DNA of 64,000 nt from Catenulispora sp. EB89 (GCF_041261445.1 NZ_JBGCCU010000018.1:124001-188000); one strand, 5' to 3'. Positions 33,559-43,818 are shown, numbered from the stretch's first letter. The notes: generated from the letters alone by a model not told the origin. Numbers and translations: made by a program.

Positions 33559-35087
33559 TCGACCCGGTCATCAACCACGCTGCCGGTGGTGTTGTCGCGC
33601 GCGGCCATCAGATTTCCTTTGTCCGCCTCGGATCCGCGCAGTCCATGGACCTCGCGGAGCTCCACGAGGCGGCGGGGCGGCTGGCCGGCGGCCTGGCCGC
33701 GCTCGGCCTCGGTCCGGGCGACCGGCTCGGCATCCTGGCTGCGAACAGTCTTGAGTGGGTGCTGCTTGATCTGGCCGCGCTGCGGCTGAAGGCGGTCACC
33801 GCCGGGTTCGAGCCCGGCAAGTTCGAGCTCGAAGCCCTGCCGGCCAAGTACGGCCTGAAGATGCTGTTCACCGACCGGCCGTTCGAGGGCGATGCGCAGG
33901 GCGTGATCCGGTCCGTCGGCGAGGTCGCCGCGCTGGCTGCTGAGCCGGCCGTTGCCGCGCCGGTCATACCGGCGCCGGGGTTCACGCCGGACGAGCCGAC
34001 GACGATCAAGTTCACGTCGGGCAGCTCCGGCGAGCCGAAGGGCTTGGCCGCCACCGCCGGCAGCATCGACAGCTCGGTGAGTGCCGTGCAGGAGCTGTTC
34101 CAGCACGGCGAGGACGACAACCTGTTCGTCTTCCTGCCGCTGTCGTTGCTCCAGCAGCGGTTCTGGGTCTACTCCGCGCTGTTCTACGGCCACGACGTCA
34201 CGGTCAGCACGTACGAGGCGGCGCTGCCGTCGCTGCGGCAGGTCCGGCCGACGGTGGTGATGGGCGTTCCGGCGTTCTACGAGGCCGCCATGGCGCATAT
34301 CGAGGGGCAGGCACGGCGCGCCGGCGCTGAGGATGGCGCCACAGCGGTGCGCTCTGCCGCTCAGGACCTGTTCGGCGACCGGATCCGCTACCTGTGGACC
34401 GGCTCGGCACCGGCGCGCGCCGCGATGCTGCGGTTCTTCACCGATGACGCCGGGCTGCCGCTGTATGAGGGCTATGGGCTGAACGAGGCCTGCATCGTGG
34501 CGAAGAACCATCCCGGTGCACATCGGGAGGGGAGTGTCGGGCGGGTCCTGCCGCGCAAGAAGGTGCTGTTCGACCAGGACGGCGTGATCAGCATCCACAG
34601 CGAGTACCCGGTCAACGACCGGTACGAGTACGCGCCGCCGGGGGAGTCCGAGCGGATGTTCCTGCCCGGGGACGTGGTGCGCACCGGGGATGTGGGCTAC
34701 CTCGACCGGGACGGCTTCCTGTACATCCAGGGCCGCGCCGACGACACGATCGTGCTGGACAACGGCCGCAAGGTGATCGTGCGCCCGATCGAGGAACGGT
34801 TGCGCGGCGGCTCGGCGATCCAGGAGTGCGTGGTCTTCTGCCCGGACCAGACGCGGCTGGTCGCCGTGGTCTCGCCGGCGGCCGGACCGGTGGACGAGGC
34901 GGCGATCGCCGAGCACGTGGCGCGCGCCAACGCCGAGGCCGCCGCGGATGAGCAGATCGCGCGCGTGGTCATCGCCCAGCCGCGGTTCAGTATCGACAAC
35001 GGGCTGCTGACCTCGCAGTTCAAGCCGCGGCGGGCGGAGATCTTCGAGCTCTACCGGGACCGGATCACCGGTGTGGGAGGGGTCTGA
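33555..35087 (+). CDS. Stand-alone AMP-dependent acyl/aminoacyl ligase
   Basis: A 510-residue ANL-superfamily enzyme. The P-loop signature is TIKFTSGSSGEPKGLA. The other ANL motifs are YLWTGSAPARAAML, YEGYGLNEACIV, RTGDVGYLDRDGFLYIQGR and the hinge followed by DNGRKVIVRPIEERL. A likely catalytic lysine lies in LTSQFKPRR near the C-terminus. It lacks a fused carrier domain. Such enzymes adenylate a carboxylic acid and load it on CoA or a carrier protein. In this operon it could activate hydrazinoacetic acid for the carrier fused to the hydrazine synthetase, or a fatty acid for the free carrier at 43803; the sequence does not decide. ATGA overlaps the NRPS stop. Confidence 0.85.
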   Translation: MIDPVINHAAGGVVARGHQISFVRLGSAQSMDLAELHEAAGRLAGGLAALGLGPGDRLGILAANSLEWVLLDLAALRLKAVTAGFEPGKFELEALPAKYGLKMLFTDRPFEGDAQGVIRSVGEVAALAAEPAVAAPVIPAPGFTPDEPTTIKFTSGSSGEPKGLAATAGSIDSSVSAVQELFQHGEDDNLFVFLPLSLLQQRFWVYSALFYGHDVTVSTYEAALPSLRQVRPTVVMGVPAFYEAAMAHIEGQARRAGAEDGATAVRSAAQDLFGDRIRYLWTGSAPARAAMLRFFTDDAGLPLYEGYGLNEACIVAKNHPGAHREGSVGRVLPRKKVLFDQDGVISIHSEYPVNDRYEYAPPGESERMFLPGDVVRTGDVGYLDRDGFLYIQGRADDTIVLDNGRKVIVRPIEERLRGGSAIQECVVFCPDQTRLVAVVSPAAGPVDEAAIAEHVARANAEAAADEQIARVVIAQPRFSIDNGLLTSQFKPRRAEIFELYRDRITGVGGV

Positions 35088-35088
35088 C

Positions 35089-36531
35089 ATGGCACTGACG
35101 CAAAAGGAGCCGCGTGAGTCCGGCACGTCGGGCGCGCAGGCCGTGCCGCCCGGGACCACGTCACCCCGAGCCGCGCTGACCGAGCCTGTCCCGCCCCAGG
35201 CCGCATCGTCCGAGGCCGCCCCGCCTGAGGACGCCCCCGCCGAGTCCGGCAGCGTCTGGCGGAACCACGACTTCGTCAAACTCTGGACCGGCGAGACGAT
35301 CTCCCTGATCGGTACCCAGATCACCCAGTTCACGCTGCCGCTGATCGCGGTGTTGACCCTGCACGCGAGCGTCTCCGAGGTCGGCCTGCTCAACGCCTCG
35401 CGCAGCGCGCCGGTCGTGGCGGTCATCCTGTTCGCCGGGGTGTGGGTGGACCGGCACCGGCGGCGGCCGATCCTGATCGGCTGCGCGCTGGGCTGCGGCG
35501 TGCTGATCGGGCTGATCCCGCTGGCCTCCTCGCTCGGTGTGCTGTCCATGGGCCTGATGTACGTGGTCTGCATCCTGACCGGCGTGCTGTCCGTGGTCTC
35601 CGAGGTCGGGGTGTTCTCCTATGTGCCGAGCCTGGTCGAGCGCCGGCACCTGGCCGCGACCAACAGCCGGCTGCAGACCAGCCTGTCGCTGGCCATGGTG
35701 GCGGGTCCCGGGCTCGCCGGCGTCCTGGTCGGGACGATCACCGCGCCGACCACGCTGACCGCCGACGCGATCTCCTACTTCTGCTGCGCGCTCGGGCTGA
35801 TCGCCATCCGCGGGCGCGAGCCGGCACCGGCGGCGCAGCACCAGTCGGTCCGCAGTTCGATCGCCGAGGGAGTGCGAGCCGTGTTCGGCTCCCCGGTGCT
35901 CCGGGGCCTGCTCACCCAGTCCGGCACCTTCAACCTGTTCCAGAGCGGGCTGATCACCATCCTGGTCGTGTACGCGATCAAGGATCTGCTGCTCACCCCG
36001 TTCCAGCTGGGCGTGGTGCTGGGCGCGATCGCCGTCGGCGGCGTGTGCGGCTCGATGTCCGCCAACCGGATCCGCGAGCGGTTCGGGCTGGGGCGGACCA
36101 TGGCGGCCGGGATCACCGCCGGCACGCTGTGCCCGCTGTTCCTGCTGATACCGCGCAGTTCGAGCTTCGCGTCGCTGGCGATCCTGTCGACCGTCGAGTT
36201 CGTTTACGGGTTCGGCGTGCTGATGTTCAACGTCAACGCCACCACCCTGCGCCAGAGCGTCACGCCGGACCGGCTGCTCGGGCGGGTCAACGCCAGCTAC
36301 CGCCTGGCCGTCCTCGGCACGCTGCCGATCGGCGCGGCGCTGTCCGGGTTCCTCGGCCAGGCCGTCGGGCTGCGCTCGGCCATGGTGATCATCGCCTGCC
36401 TCATCACCACCCCGATCCTGTGGGTGGCCTTCTCCCCGGCCTATCGGCTCAAGACCATGCCCACCGAACCTCTGCCCGAGCTGATGGGCGCTTCGATCGC
36501 GACAGGAGCCACCTCCGATGGTGAACACTGA
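35089..36531 (+). CDS. MFS transporter (EntS/MFS_3 type), likely product exporter
   Basis: A 480-residue membrane protein. After a 58-residue Ala/Pro/Glu-rich cytosolic leader, about 10-12 hydrophobic segments follow, starting FVKLWTGETISLIGTQITQFTLPLIAVL. The loop 2-3 motif GVWVDRHRRRPILIG (G-x-x-x-D-R-x-x-R-R) is diagnostic of MFS drug/siderophore exporters. LRQSVTPDRLLGRVNASYRL is typical of the MFS_3/EntS branch. ATG 35089 has a GGGAGGGG ribosome site and is 1 base past the ligase stop. Its place inside the operon points to export or self-resistance for the product. Confidence 0.9.
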   Translation: MALTQKEPRESGTSGAQAVPPGTTSPRAALTEPVPPQAASSEAAPPEDAPAESGSVWRNHDFVKLWTGETISLIGTQITQFTLPLIAVLTLHASVSEVGLLNASRSAPVVAVILFAGVWVDRHRRRPILIGCALGCGVLIGLIPLASSLGVLSMGLMYVVCILTGVLSVVSEVGVFSYVPSLVERRHLAATNSRLQTSLSLAMVAGPGLAGVLVGTITAPTTLTADAISYFCCALGLIAIRGREPAPAAQHQSVRSSIAEGVRAVFGSPVLRGLLTQSGTFNLFQSGLITILVVYAIKDLLLTPFQLGVVLGAIAVGGVCGSMSANRIRERFGLGRTMAAGITAGTLCPLFLLIPRSSSFASLAILSTVEFVYGFGVLMFNVNATTLRQSVTPDRLLGRVNASYRLAVLGTLPIGAALSGFLGQAVGLRSAMVIIACLITTPILWVAFSPAYRLKTMPTEPLPELMGASIATGATSDGEH

Positions 36532-39500
36532 CATCCCAGCGCGGGGGGAGCTCGCGGGCGAGCTTCCGCTGTCGTTCAACCAGGAACAGCTCTGGTTCAT
36601 CGAGCAGTTCCACGCCGGCCTACCCACCTACAACGTCCCCCACTTGGTCCGGCTGCGTGGCGGTCTCGACGTCGCGGCGCTCGGCCGCGCGCTGGACGGC
36701 CTGGTCGAGCGGCACGAAGCCCTGCGCACCAGGTTCGTCGGCGACGACGACGGGCGTCCGGTCCAGGTCATCGACGAGCCCGGCCACGTCGAGCTCACCG
36801 AAATCGACACCGAAACCGGCATCGAGCCCGCCGACGAGGCCGCCCGGCCGTTCGCCCTGGACCGCGGCCCGCTCCTGCGCGCCCATCTGATCCGGCACAG
36901 CGCGCAGGAGCACGTCCTGCTCCTGGTGACCCACCATGTGGTCTTCGACGCTCTGTCGAGCGGCGTTCTGCTCAACGATCTGGCCGCGCTCTACCAGGTC
37001 GAGCTGGCGGGAACGCCGGCACACTTCGCGCCGCTGTGGGTGCAGCCCGCGGACGTCGCGCTGTGGGAACGCGAGCAGCTGCGCGGCGACATCCTGGCCG
37101 ACCTGGTCACGTTCTGGCGCACCGAGCTCGACGGGCTGCAGACCGCCCAGCTCCCCGCCGACCGACCGCGACCGCTCGTCGTCGGCCACCACGGCGGCGT
37201 CCGGTGGCAGAACCTCGGCGCCGAAGCCCTCGCCGGACTCAGGACCCTGAGCGAGCAGCAGGGAGTGGGCCCGCAGGAAGTCCTGACCGCGACGATCCAG
37301 GTCCTGCTCCACCGCTACACCGGCCAGGACGACATCGTCATCGGGACGGCCGCCGCCGACCGGGGCCCGCACGAGGCCCTGAAGCCGCTGATCGGCTTTC
37401 TCGTCAACACCCTGCCGATCCGCTCCGACCTGTCCGGCGACCCGGAGTTCCGCGAACTGCTGGCGCGCGTGGCTCAAACGGTCCATCGCGCCCGCGAGCA
37501 CCAGAGCCTGCCGTTCGCCCGCCTCGTCGAGGAGGTCCCGGTCGAGCGCGACACCAGCCGTGCCCCGATCTTCCAGGTCGGTCTGACCTTCTCCGAGGCC
37601 CTGCCGGAGCTCGAAGCCGGCGGCGTGTCGATGCGCATCGAACACGTCGACTTGCCGGCGGCCAAGTTCGACCTCGACTTCGCCGCTCACGTGCGCGACG
37701 ACGAACTCTGGCTCCGCCTCACCTACGACACCGGCTTGTACGACCCGCCCACGGCCGAGCGCATCCTCGGCCACGTCGGCGTCCTGCTCGCTGCGGTGAC
37801 CAGCGATCCGTCGCAGCGGCTGTCCAAGCTGCCGATCCTCACCGAAGCCGAGCGGCACCGCGAAGTCGTCGAGTGGAACGACACGGCCACCGAACTCCCC
37901 GACGTGTGCATCCACGAGGGCTTCGAGCGCCAAGTCGACCGCACCCCCGACGCGGTCGCGGCGGAGCTCGACGGCGAGATGCTGACCTATGCGCAGCTCA
38001 ACGCCCGCGCCAACCAAATCGCCCGACGCCTGCGCGAGGCGGGAGCCGGACCGGAGATTCTGGTGGGTGTCGCCATGGCGCCCTCGATCGAGCGGTTGGC
38101 CGTCCTGCTCGGAATCATGAAGGCAGGCAGCGGATACGTCCCCCTGGACCCGGCGCTCCCGGCCGAACGGCTCTCCTACATGATGTCCGACACCGCGATG
38201 CCGGTGGTCGTCGCGGATGAAGCAGGCGCGGCGGCGCTACCGGCGACCACGGCTCAGGTGGTGGCCATCGACCAGGAATGGGACCGGATCGCCAAGCTCG
38301 AATCGGAGAACCCCGGCTACCCGGTCCAGTCCTCGAACATCGCCTACGTCATCTACACCTCGGGCTCGACCGGCCAGCCCAAGGGCGTCGTGGTCGAACA
38401 CCGCCATGCCGTGAACTTCCTGCTCGGCATGCTCGGACCGTGGCAGGTCGGCCCGGACGACCGCGTCCTGCAGTTCGCGTCGCTGAACTTCGACGTGTCG
38501 GTGATGGACCTGTTCATGACGCTGCTGGCCGGCGCGCGGGCCGTCCTGGCCGGCAAGGAGACGCTCATGGCCCCGCCGCGCCTGGCCGACCTGATCCGCG
38601 ACCGGAAGGTGACCTTCGCCTGCCTGCCCCCGGCGGTGGTCAGTCTGCTGACCGGCGAGCAGTTCCCGGATCTGCGGATCCTGCTGTCGGCGGGGGAGGA
38701 GCTGCCCGCCGAGCTGGTGCGGCGCTGGCTGCGCCCGGGGCTGCACTTCTACAACGGCTACGGCCCCACCGAGGCCGCGATCGGCTCGACCTTCATGGAG
38801 ATCGACGGCTCGATCTTCCCGCCGCCGATCGGCCGCCCGAAGCCCAACTACCAGGCCTACGTGCTGGATCGATGGCTCAATCCGGTCCCGGTCGGCGTGG
38901 TCGGCGAGCTGCACGTCGGCGGGGCCGGCGTGACCCGCGGCTACCTGAACGCCCCGGAGCTCACCGAGCAGCGCTTCATCCCGGACCCGTTCCGCGACGT
39001 GCCCGGCGCGCGCCTGTACAAGACCGGAGACCTGGTGCGGCGCAATCCCGACGGGACCATCGTCTTCGTCGGCCGCGTCGACGGCCAGGTGAAGATCAGG
39101 GGCATCCGGATCGAGCTCGGCGAGATCGAGGCGGCGCTGGTCGCGCACGAGGCGGTCGAGCAGGCCGTCGTGGTCGTGTCCGAGGACCGCGCGGGCCACA
39201 AGCGGCTGGTCGGCTACGTGCGCGGGGTACCGGGAGAGCCCGCCGTCAACGTCGCCCAGCTTCGCCAGTACCTGGCGACCCGGCTCCCGGCCTCGATGGT
39301 CCCGGCCGGCCTGCTGGCGGTGGACGCGATCCCGCTGACCGCCAACGGCAAGATCGACCGCAAGGCGCTGCCGGCCGTGGAGTCGGCGCAGGCCATGGCG
39401 GGCGCGGAGTTCGTCGCGCCGCGCACGATGCTCGAAGCCGTGCTCACCGACGTGTACGCCGGCCTGCTGCGCCGGGACCGGGTCGGCGTCGACGACGGCT

Positions 39501-39760
39501 TCTTCGACCTCGGCGGCAACTCCCTGCAGGCGATGCAGCTGGTCGCCCGGCTGCGCTCGGACCTCGCGGTCGACATCGACGTCACCGCCGTCTTCCAGGC
39601 GCCCGCCGCCCGGCAGCTCGCCGTGTTCCTGCGGGACCGGCAGGGCCTGGCCGACGTCGACCTGGACGACGTCGACCTGGCCGACGTCGGCCTGGACGAC
39701 GTCGACCTGGCCGACGTCGACCTGGCCGACGCAGCGCTCGAAGACGGCGGAACGGAGTAG
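36518..39760 (+). CDS. NRPS module: C-A-PCP with acidic repeat tail
   Basis: A 1080-residue NRPS. The condensation domain opens with PLSFNQEQLWFIEQ and has the active site THHVVFDALSS (H139, H140, D144); the usual glycine of HHxxxDG is alanine. The A domain has YVIYTSGSTGQPKG (about 610), LNFDVSVMDLF, NGYGPTEAAIG, YKTGDLVRR and LTANGKIDRKAL. Readable pocket residues include D, V and M from FDVSVM; I cannot assign the amino acid. The PCP has DLGGNSLQ (S1002). The last 35 residues are six repeats of LADVD/LDDVD, strongly acidic, and the next NRPS starts with a basic helix, suggesting charge docking. It overlaps the MFS gene by 14 bases. Confidence 0.92.
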   Translation: MVNTDIPARGELAGELPLSFNQEQLWFIEQFHAGLPTYNVPHLVRLRGGLDVAALGRALDGLVERHEALRTRFVGDDDGRPVQVIDEPGHVELTEIDTETGIEPADEAARPFALDRGPLLRAHLIRHSAQEHVLLLVTHHVVFDALSSGVLLNDLAALYQVELAGTPAHFAPLWVQPADVALWEREQLRGDILADLVTFWRTELDGLQTAQLPADRPRPLVVGHHGGVRWQNLGAEALAGLRTLSEQQGVGPQEVLTATIQVLLHRYTGQDDIVIGTAAADRGPHEALKPLIGFLVNTLPIRSDLSGDPEFRELLARVAQTVHRAREHQSLPFARLVEEVPVERDTSRAPIFQVGLTFSEALPELEAGGVSMRIEHVDLPAAKFDLDFAAHVRDDELWLRLTYDTGLYDPPTAERILGHVGVLLAAVTSDPSQRLSKLPILTEAERHREVVEWNDTATELPDVCIHEGFERQVDRTPDAVAAELDGEMLTYAQLNARANQIARRLREAGAGPEILVGVAMAPSIERLAVLLGIMKAGSGYVPLDPALPAERLSYMMSDTAMPVVVADEAGAAALPATTAQVVAIDQEWDRIAKLESENPGYPVQSSNIAYVIYTSGSTGQPKGVVVEHRHAVNFLLGMLGPWQVGPDDRVLQFASLNFDVSVMDLFMTLLAGARAVLAGKETLMAPPRLADLIRDRKVTFACLPPAVVSLLTGEQFPDLRILLSAGEELPAELVRRWLRPGLHFYNGYGPTEAAIGSTFMEIDGSIFPPPIGRPKPNYQAYVLDRWLNPVPVGVVGELHVGGAGVTRGYLNAPELTEQRFIPDPFRDVPGARLYKTGDLVRRNPDGTIVFVGRVDGQVKIRGIRIELGEIEAALVAHEAVEQAVVVVSEDRAGHKRLVGYVRGVPGEPAVNVAQLRQYLATRLPASMVPAGLLAVDAIPLTANGKIDRKALPAVESAQAMAGAEFVAPRTMLEAVLTDVYAGLLRRDRVGVDDGFFDLGGNSLQAMQLVARLRSDLAVDIDVTAVFQAPAARQLAVFLRDRQGLADVDLDDVDLADVGLDDVDLADVDLADAALEDGGTE
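39647..39736 (+). repeat. 15-bp tandem repeats encoding acidic NRPS tail
   Basis: Six units of about CTGGCCGACGTCGAC encode L-A/D-D-V-D at the extreme C-terminus of the C-A-PCP protein. The last unit is degenerate. Confidence 0.9.
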
Positions 39761-39765
39761 CGCGG

Positions 39766-42700
39766 ATGTTGACCGACGCCCAGCGGGCGGCGTACACCGA
39801 GCGGCTGCGCCGCGGCCGGACCGCGGCCCCGGCCGGCATCCTCCGGCGCGGTGCCGGCGCGGGGCCGCTCCCGCTGTCCTTCGGCCAGGAGCAGCTGTGG
39901 TTCCTCGACCACTTCGCGCCGAACCAGCCCGTGTACAACATCCCGCAGGCGCTGCGGGTGACCGGCCTGCTCGACGTCGCGGCCCTCGGCCGGGCCCTGG
40001 ACGCGCTGGTCGAACGGCACGAGGCCCTGCGCACCCGGTTCGTGACCGGACCGGACGGCCTGCCGGTCCAGGATGTCGCCGAGCCGTCCGGGGTCGTGCT
40101 CGGCCGCCTTGACCTGTCGGGCCTGGAGCCCGACGAGCGGGAGAAGCAGCTGGAGGAGACGGCGCTCCGGGAAGCGATGGCACCGTTCGATCTCGCCGAG
40201 GGCGGCCTGTTCCGCACCACGCTGATCCGCCTGGATGAGCGGGAGTGGATGCTGATCCTGGTCGTGCACCACATCGTCTTCGACGCGGTGTCGTTCGGGG
40301 TGTTCCTGGCCGAGCTCGGAACGCTGTACCGGGCGCAGGTGTGCGGGCAGCCGGCCGCGTTGCCCGCGCTCGCGGTGCAGCCCGCGGACGTCGCCCTGTG
40401 GGAGCGCGAGCGGGCCGGCGGCGCGGTGCTGTCCGACGCCGCCGACTACTGGCGCTCGACCCTGGCGGGGTTCCAGACGCTGCACCTGCCCACCGACCGG
40501 CCGCGGCCGCCGGTGGAGGGCTTCGAGGGCGGCGTGGAATGGCTCGACCTCGGCGCCGAGCTGTGGCAGGGCGTCGGGGAGGTCGCCCGCCGGGAGCAGA
40601 CCACCCCGTTCGTGGTGCTGCTCACGGGTCTTCTGGTCCTGCTGCACCGCTATTCGGGTCAGGACGACGTGGTGGTGGGCACGATCAGCGCCAATCGCGG
40701 CCGCGCGGAGCTGGCGCCGCTGATCGGCTATCTGGTCAACGCTCTGCCGATCCGGGCCGACCTGTCCGGGGACCCGGTGTTCCGCGACCTGCTCGCGCAG
40801 GTCCGCGAAAGGACCGTCGCCGCGTACGCGCACCAGGAACTGCCGTTCGCGAAGCTGGTCGAGGAACTCGGGGTGCGCCGCGACGCCGGCCGCTCGCCGG
40901 TGTTCCAGGTCTCCTTCAACTTCGGCGAGGCCGCGCCGGAGCTCGCGCTGGACACCGTCACGATCCGGCCCGAGCCCATCGACCTGCCGGCTGCCAAGTT
41001 CGACCTGGCCTTCTTCGCGCAGGTGCGCGGGGACCGGCTCTGGGTCGAGCTGTCCTACGCCTCGGCGTTGTTCGACCGCTCGACGGTGCGGCGGATGCTG
41101 CGCAACTTCCGGGTGCTGTTGGCCGGGGTGGTCGCGGACGCCTCGTCCCGGGTGTCCCGGCTGCCGTTGCTGACCGCGGCTGAGCGTCGGCGCGAGCTGG
41201 TGGTGTGGAACAACACGCGGGTCGATCTGCCGTCGGGGTGCGTCCACGAGCTGTTCGAGCGGCAGGTGGAGTGCTCTCCGCAGGCGGTGGCCGCCGAGTA
41301 CGGCGGCGACGCGGTGACCTACGCGCAGCTCAATGCCCGGGCCAACCGGATCGCGCGGTGGTTGCACGCCGCCGGCGTCGGGCCGGAGGTGCTGGTCGGG
41401 GTCTGTATGGGTCCATCGACGCGCCGGTTGGCGGTGCTGATGGGGATCCTGAAGGCCGGGGGCGCGTATGTGCCCCTGGACCCGGCGCTGCCGGCGGAGC
41501 GCCTGGCGTTCATGGCGACCGACGCGGCGGTGGCGGTCGTCGTCGCCGACGAGGCCGGCGCGGCGGCCCTGCCACCGGCTTCGGCTGAGGGGCGGCTCGG
41601 CGCCGAGGTGGTGTCGGTCGACGCCGAGTGGGAGCACATCGCGCATCTGGACGGATGGAATCCGAACCTGCCGGTGGAGCCGTCGAACGCGGCCTACGCG
41701 ATCTACACCTCGGGCTCCACGGGCCGGCCCAAGGGTGTGCTCGTCGAGCACCGCAACCTGGTCAACCACGCGCTGGGCATCGCCGAGCAGTGGCTGGTGG
41801 GTCCGGCCGACCGGGTGCTGCAGTTCGCGTCGCTGAACTTCGACGCGTCCGTGCACGAGATCTTCACCGCGCTGTTGTCCGGCGCCCGAGCCGTCGTGGC
41901 CTCCAGCCAGACGCGGCTGTCCCCCTCCCGGCTCGCGGCGTTGATCCGGGAGCGGCAGGTGACCTTCACCTGCCTGCCGCCGGCGGTGGTGAACCTGCTC
42001 ACCGGCGAGCAGTTTCCCGACCTGCGAGTGCTGCTGGTCGGCGGGGAGGAGTTCCCGGCCGAACTCGTGCGGGCGTGGCTGCGTCCGGGCCTGCGCCTGG
42101 TCAACGCCTACGGTCCGACCGAGGACACGGTCATCGCGACTTCCGCCGAACTCGACGGGTCGGTGCTGCCGCCGCCGATCGGGCTGCCGGTGGCCAACCA
42201 GCAGGCGTACGTGCTGGATCCGAACCTGAACCCGGTGCCGGTGGGCGTGGCCGGCGAGCTCTATCTCGGCGGCGCCGGCGTGGCGCGGGGATATCTGAAC
42301 GCGCCGGAGCTGACCGGGCAGCGGTTCATCCCGGATCCCTTCGCCACCGCGCCGGAAGCCCGGCTGTACAAGACCGGGGACCGGGTGCGGCGCCTGCCGG
42401 ACGGGAACATCGTGTTCCTCGGCCGGCGCGACGGCCAGGTCAAGATCCGCGGCCTGCGGATCGAGCTCGGCGAGATCGAGACCGGCCTGCTGGCGCACCC
42501 GGACGTCGCGCAGGCCGTGGTGGTCACCGCCGACGACCCGGCCGGGGAGAAGATGCTCGTCGGGTACGTGCGGCCGCGGGGCCGCGCCGCCGCTGCCGAT
42601 CCGGACGGACTGCGCCGGCACTTGGCCGGGCTCCTGCCCGGGTACATGGTTCCGGCGCACGTCGTGACCATCGACTCCTTCCCGCTCAACGCCAGCGGGA

Positions 42701-43818
42701 AGGTGGACCGCGCGGCTCTGCCGCAGGTGTTCCCGGCCCAAGCCGCGGCCGAGGCCTGGACGCCGGACGCCGCTCCCGCGACGCCGACCGAACACGCGCT
42801 GGCCGGCATCTACGCGCGGCTTCTCGGCCTGCCCCGGGTCGGCGTGGAGCAAGGCTTCTTCGACCTGGGCGGCAACTCACTGCAGGCGATGCGGCTGGTC
42901 GCCGCGATCCAGCAGGAGCTGGGTGCCGACATCGCCGTGACCGCGGTCTTCTTGGCGCCCACGGTGCGCCGGCTGGCGGCTCGGATCGAGGAGACCGGGG
43001 GCGGCAGCGTACGGTCGGCTGCTCGCGATCCTTTGGTGCGGCTCAGCGATGGCGCGGGCGAAGTGCCGCTCTTCATCGTGCACGCGGTCGGCGGAACGGT
43101 TCATCCCTATACCCCGCTCGCTGCTTGTCTGGCCGGCTCTTTCCAGGTCTACGGCCTCGAAGCCGCAGGCCTGGCTGAGGGTGCCGCGCCGGTGTCCTCG
43201 CTCGCCACCACGGTGGCCGAGTACCTGAACGCGATCCTTGCCGCGCAGCCCGAAGGGCCCTACCGGTTGGCCGGATGGTCGATGGGCGGCCTTGTGGCGT
43301 ACGAGATCGCGCGGCGGTTGGAAGGGCTCGGCAAGGACGTGGCGCGGTTGGTGCTGCTGGACGCGCCGTTCGCGCCGCCCAAGCGTGCGGAGTCCGAAAG
43401 CCTTCTGACGTCGCGGTTCGCCGCTGATGCCGCGCAGGCTCTGGGCTGGGACGCGGACTGCCCCGATGACGATCACCTGGACTGGCTGGCGCGTCGGGTC
43501 GCCGGGGGCGGGAGCGCGGCAGACCTGGCCGCCGTCCGAGGTCAGATCGAGCGCCGCTTCGAGGTGTACAAGGCGAACACCGCGATGGTCGCCGGCTTCC
43601 GGCCGGCGGCCGCGTTGCGTACGCGGACCCTGCTCATCAGCGCTCTGCGATCTCCGAACGCCGCCGTCCAGGCGGACTGGACCCGCCTGCTGGGCCGGAA
43701 CAGCGTCCTGCGTCCCGTGGACACCGACCACTACTCCTTCCTGCGGTCACCGCGGGTCGAGGAGATCGCGCACTGGATCACCGAATCAACCCTGGAGACA
43801 TCGTGCAACTGGAGCTAG
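39766..43818 (+). CDS. NRPS terminal module: C-A-PCP-TE
   Basis: A 1350-residue NRPS. It begins with a basic helix (AQRAAYTERLRRGR), then a condensation domain (PLSFGQEQLWFLDHF; HHIVFDAVS at H168/H169, D173, again Ala for Gly). The A domain has YAIYTSGSTGRPKG (from 644), LNFDASVHEIF, NAYGPTEDTV, YKTGDRVRR and NASGKVDRAAL. Its pocket (D, A, H visible) is not one I can assign. The PCP has DLGGNSLQ (S1038). The thioesterase has GWSMGG (S1172), an acid near LLDAPFAPP and a histidine in DTDHYSF (H1322). It releases or cyclises the peptide. The ATG 39766 is 5 bases after the previous gene. The stop overlaps the carrier-protein gene by 16 bases. Confidence 0.92.
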   Translation: MLTDAQRAAYTERLRRGRTAAPAGILRRGAGAGPLPLSFGQEQLWFLDHFAPNQPVYNIPQALRVTGLLDVAALGRALDALVERHEALRTRFVTGPDGLPVQDVAEPSGVVLGRLDLSGLEPDEREKQLEETALREAMAPFDLAEGGLFRTTLIRLDEREWMLILVVHHIVFDAVSFGVFLAELGTLYRAQVCGQPAALPALAVQPADVALWERERAGGAVLSDAADYWRSTLAGFQTLHLPTDRPRPPVEGFEGGVEWLDLGAELWQGVGEVARREQTTPFVVLLTGLLVLLHRYSGQDDVVVGTISANRGRAELAPLIGYLVNALPIRADLSGDPVFRDLLAQVRERTVAAYAHQELPFAKLVEELGVRRDAGRSPVFQVSFNFGEAAPELALDTVTIRPEPIDLPAAKFDLAFFAQVRGDRLWVELSYASALFDRSTVRRMLRNFRVLLAGVVADASSRVSRLPLLTAAERRRELVVWNNTRVDLPSGCVHELFERQVECSPQAVAAEYGGDAVTYAQLNARANRIARWLHAAGVGPEVLVGVCMGPSTRRLAVLMGILKAGGAYVPLDPALPAERLAFMATDAAVAVVVADEAGAAALPPASAEGRLGAEVVSVDAEWEHIAHLDGWNPNLPVEPSNAAYAIYTSGSTGRPKGVLVEHRNLVNHALGIAEQWLVGPADRVLQFASLNFDASVHEIFTALLSGARAVVASSQTRLSPSRLAALIRERQVTFTCLPPAVVNLLTGEQFPDLRVLLVGGEEFPAELVRAWLRPGLRLVNAYGPTEDTVIATSAELDGSVLPPPIGLPVANQQAYVLDPNLNPVPVGVAGELYLGGAGVARGYLNAPELTGQRFIPDPFATAPEARLYKTGDRVRRLPDGNIVFLGRRDGQVKIRGLRIELGEIETGLLAHPDVAQAVVVTADDPAGEKMLVGYVRPRGRAAAADPDGLRRHLAGLLPGYMVPAHVVTIDSFPLNASGKVDRAALPQVFPAQAAAEAWTPDAAPATPTEHALAGIYARLLGLPRVGVEQGFFDLGGNSLQAMRLVAAIQQELGADIAVTAVFLAPTVRRLAARIEETGGGSVRSAARDPLVRLSDGAGEVPLFIVHAVGGTVHPYTPLAACLAGSFQVYGLEAAGLAEGAAPVSSLATTVAEYLNAILAAQPEGPYRLAGWSMGGLVAYEIARRLEGLGKDVARLVLLDAPFAPPKRAESESLLTSRFAADAAQALGWDADCPDDDHLDWLARRVAGGGSAADLAAVRGQIERRFEVYKANTAMVAGFRPAAALRTRTLLISALRSPNAAVQADWTRLLGRNSVLRPVDTDHYSFLRSPRVEEIAHWITESTLETSCNWS

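Noticed and set aside
41628..43178. Plus-strand frame inside the terminal NRPS gene
   Set aside because: It lacks NRPS motifs and overlaps the A/PCP region that reads correctly in the other frame.
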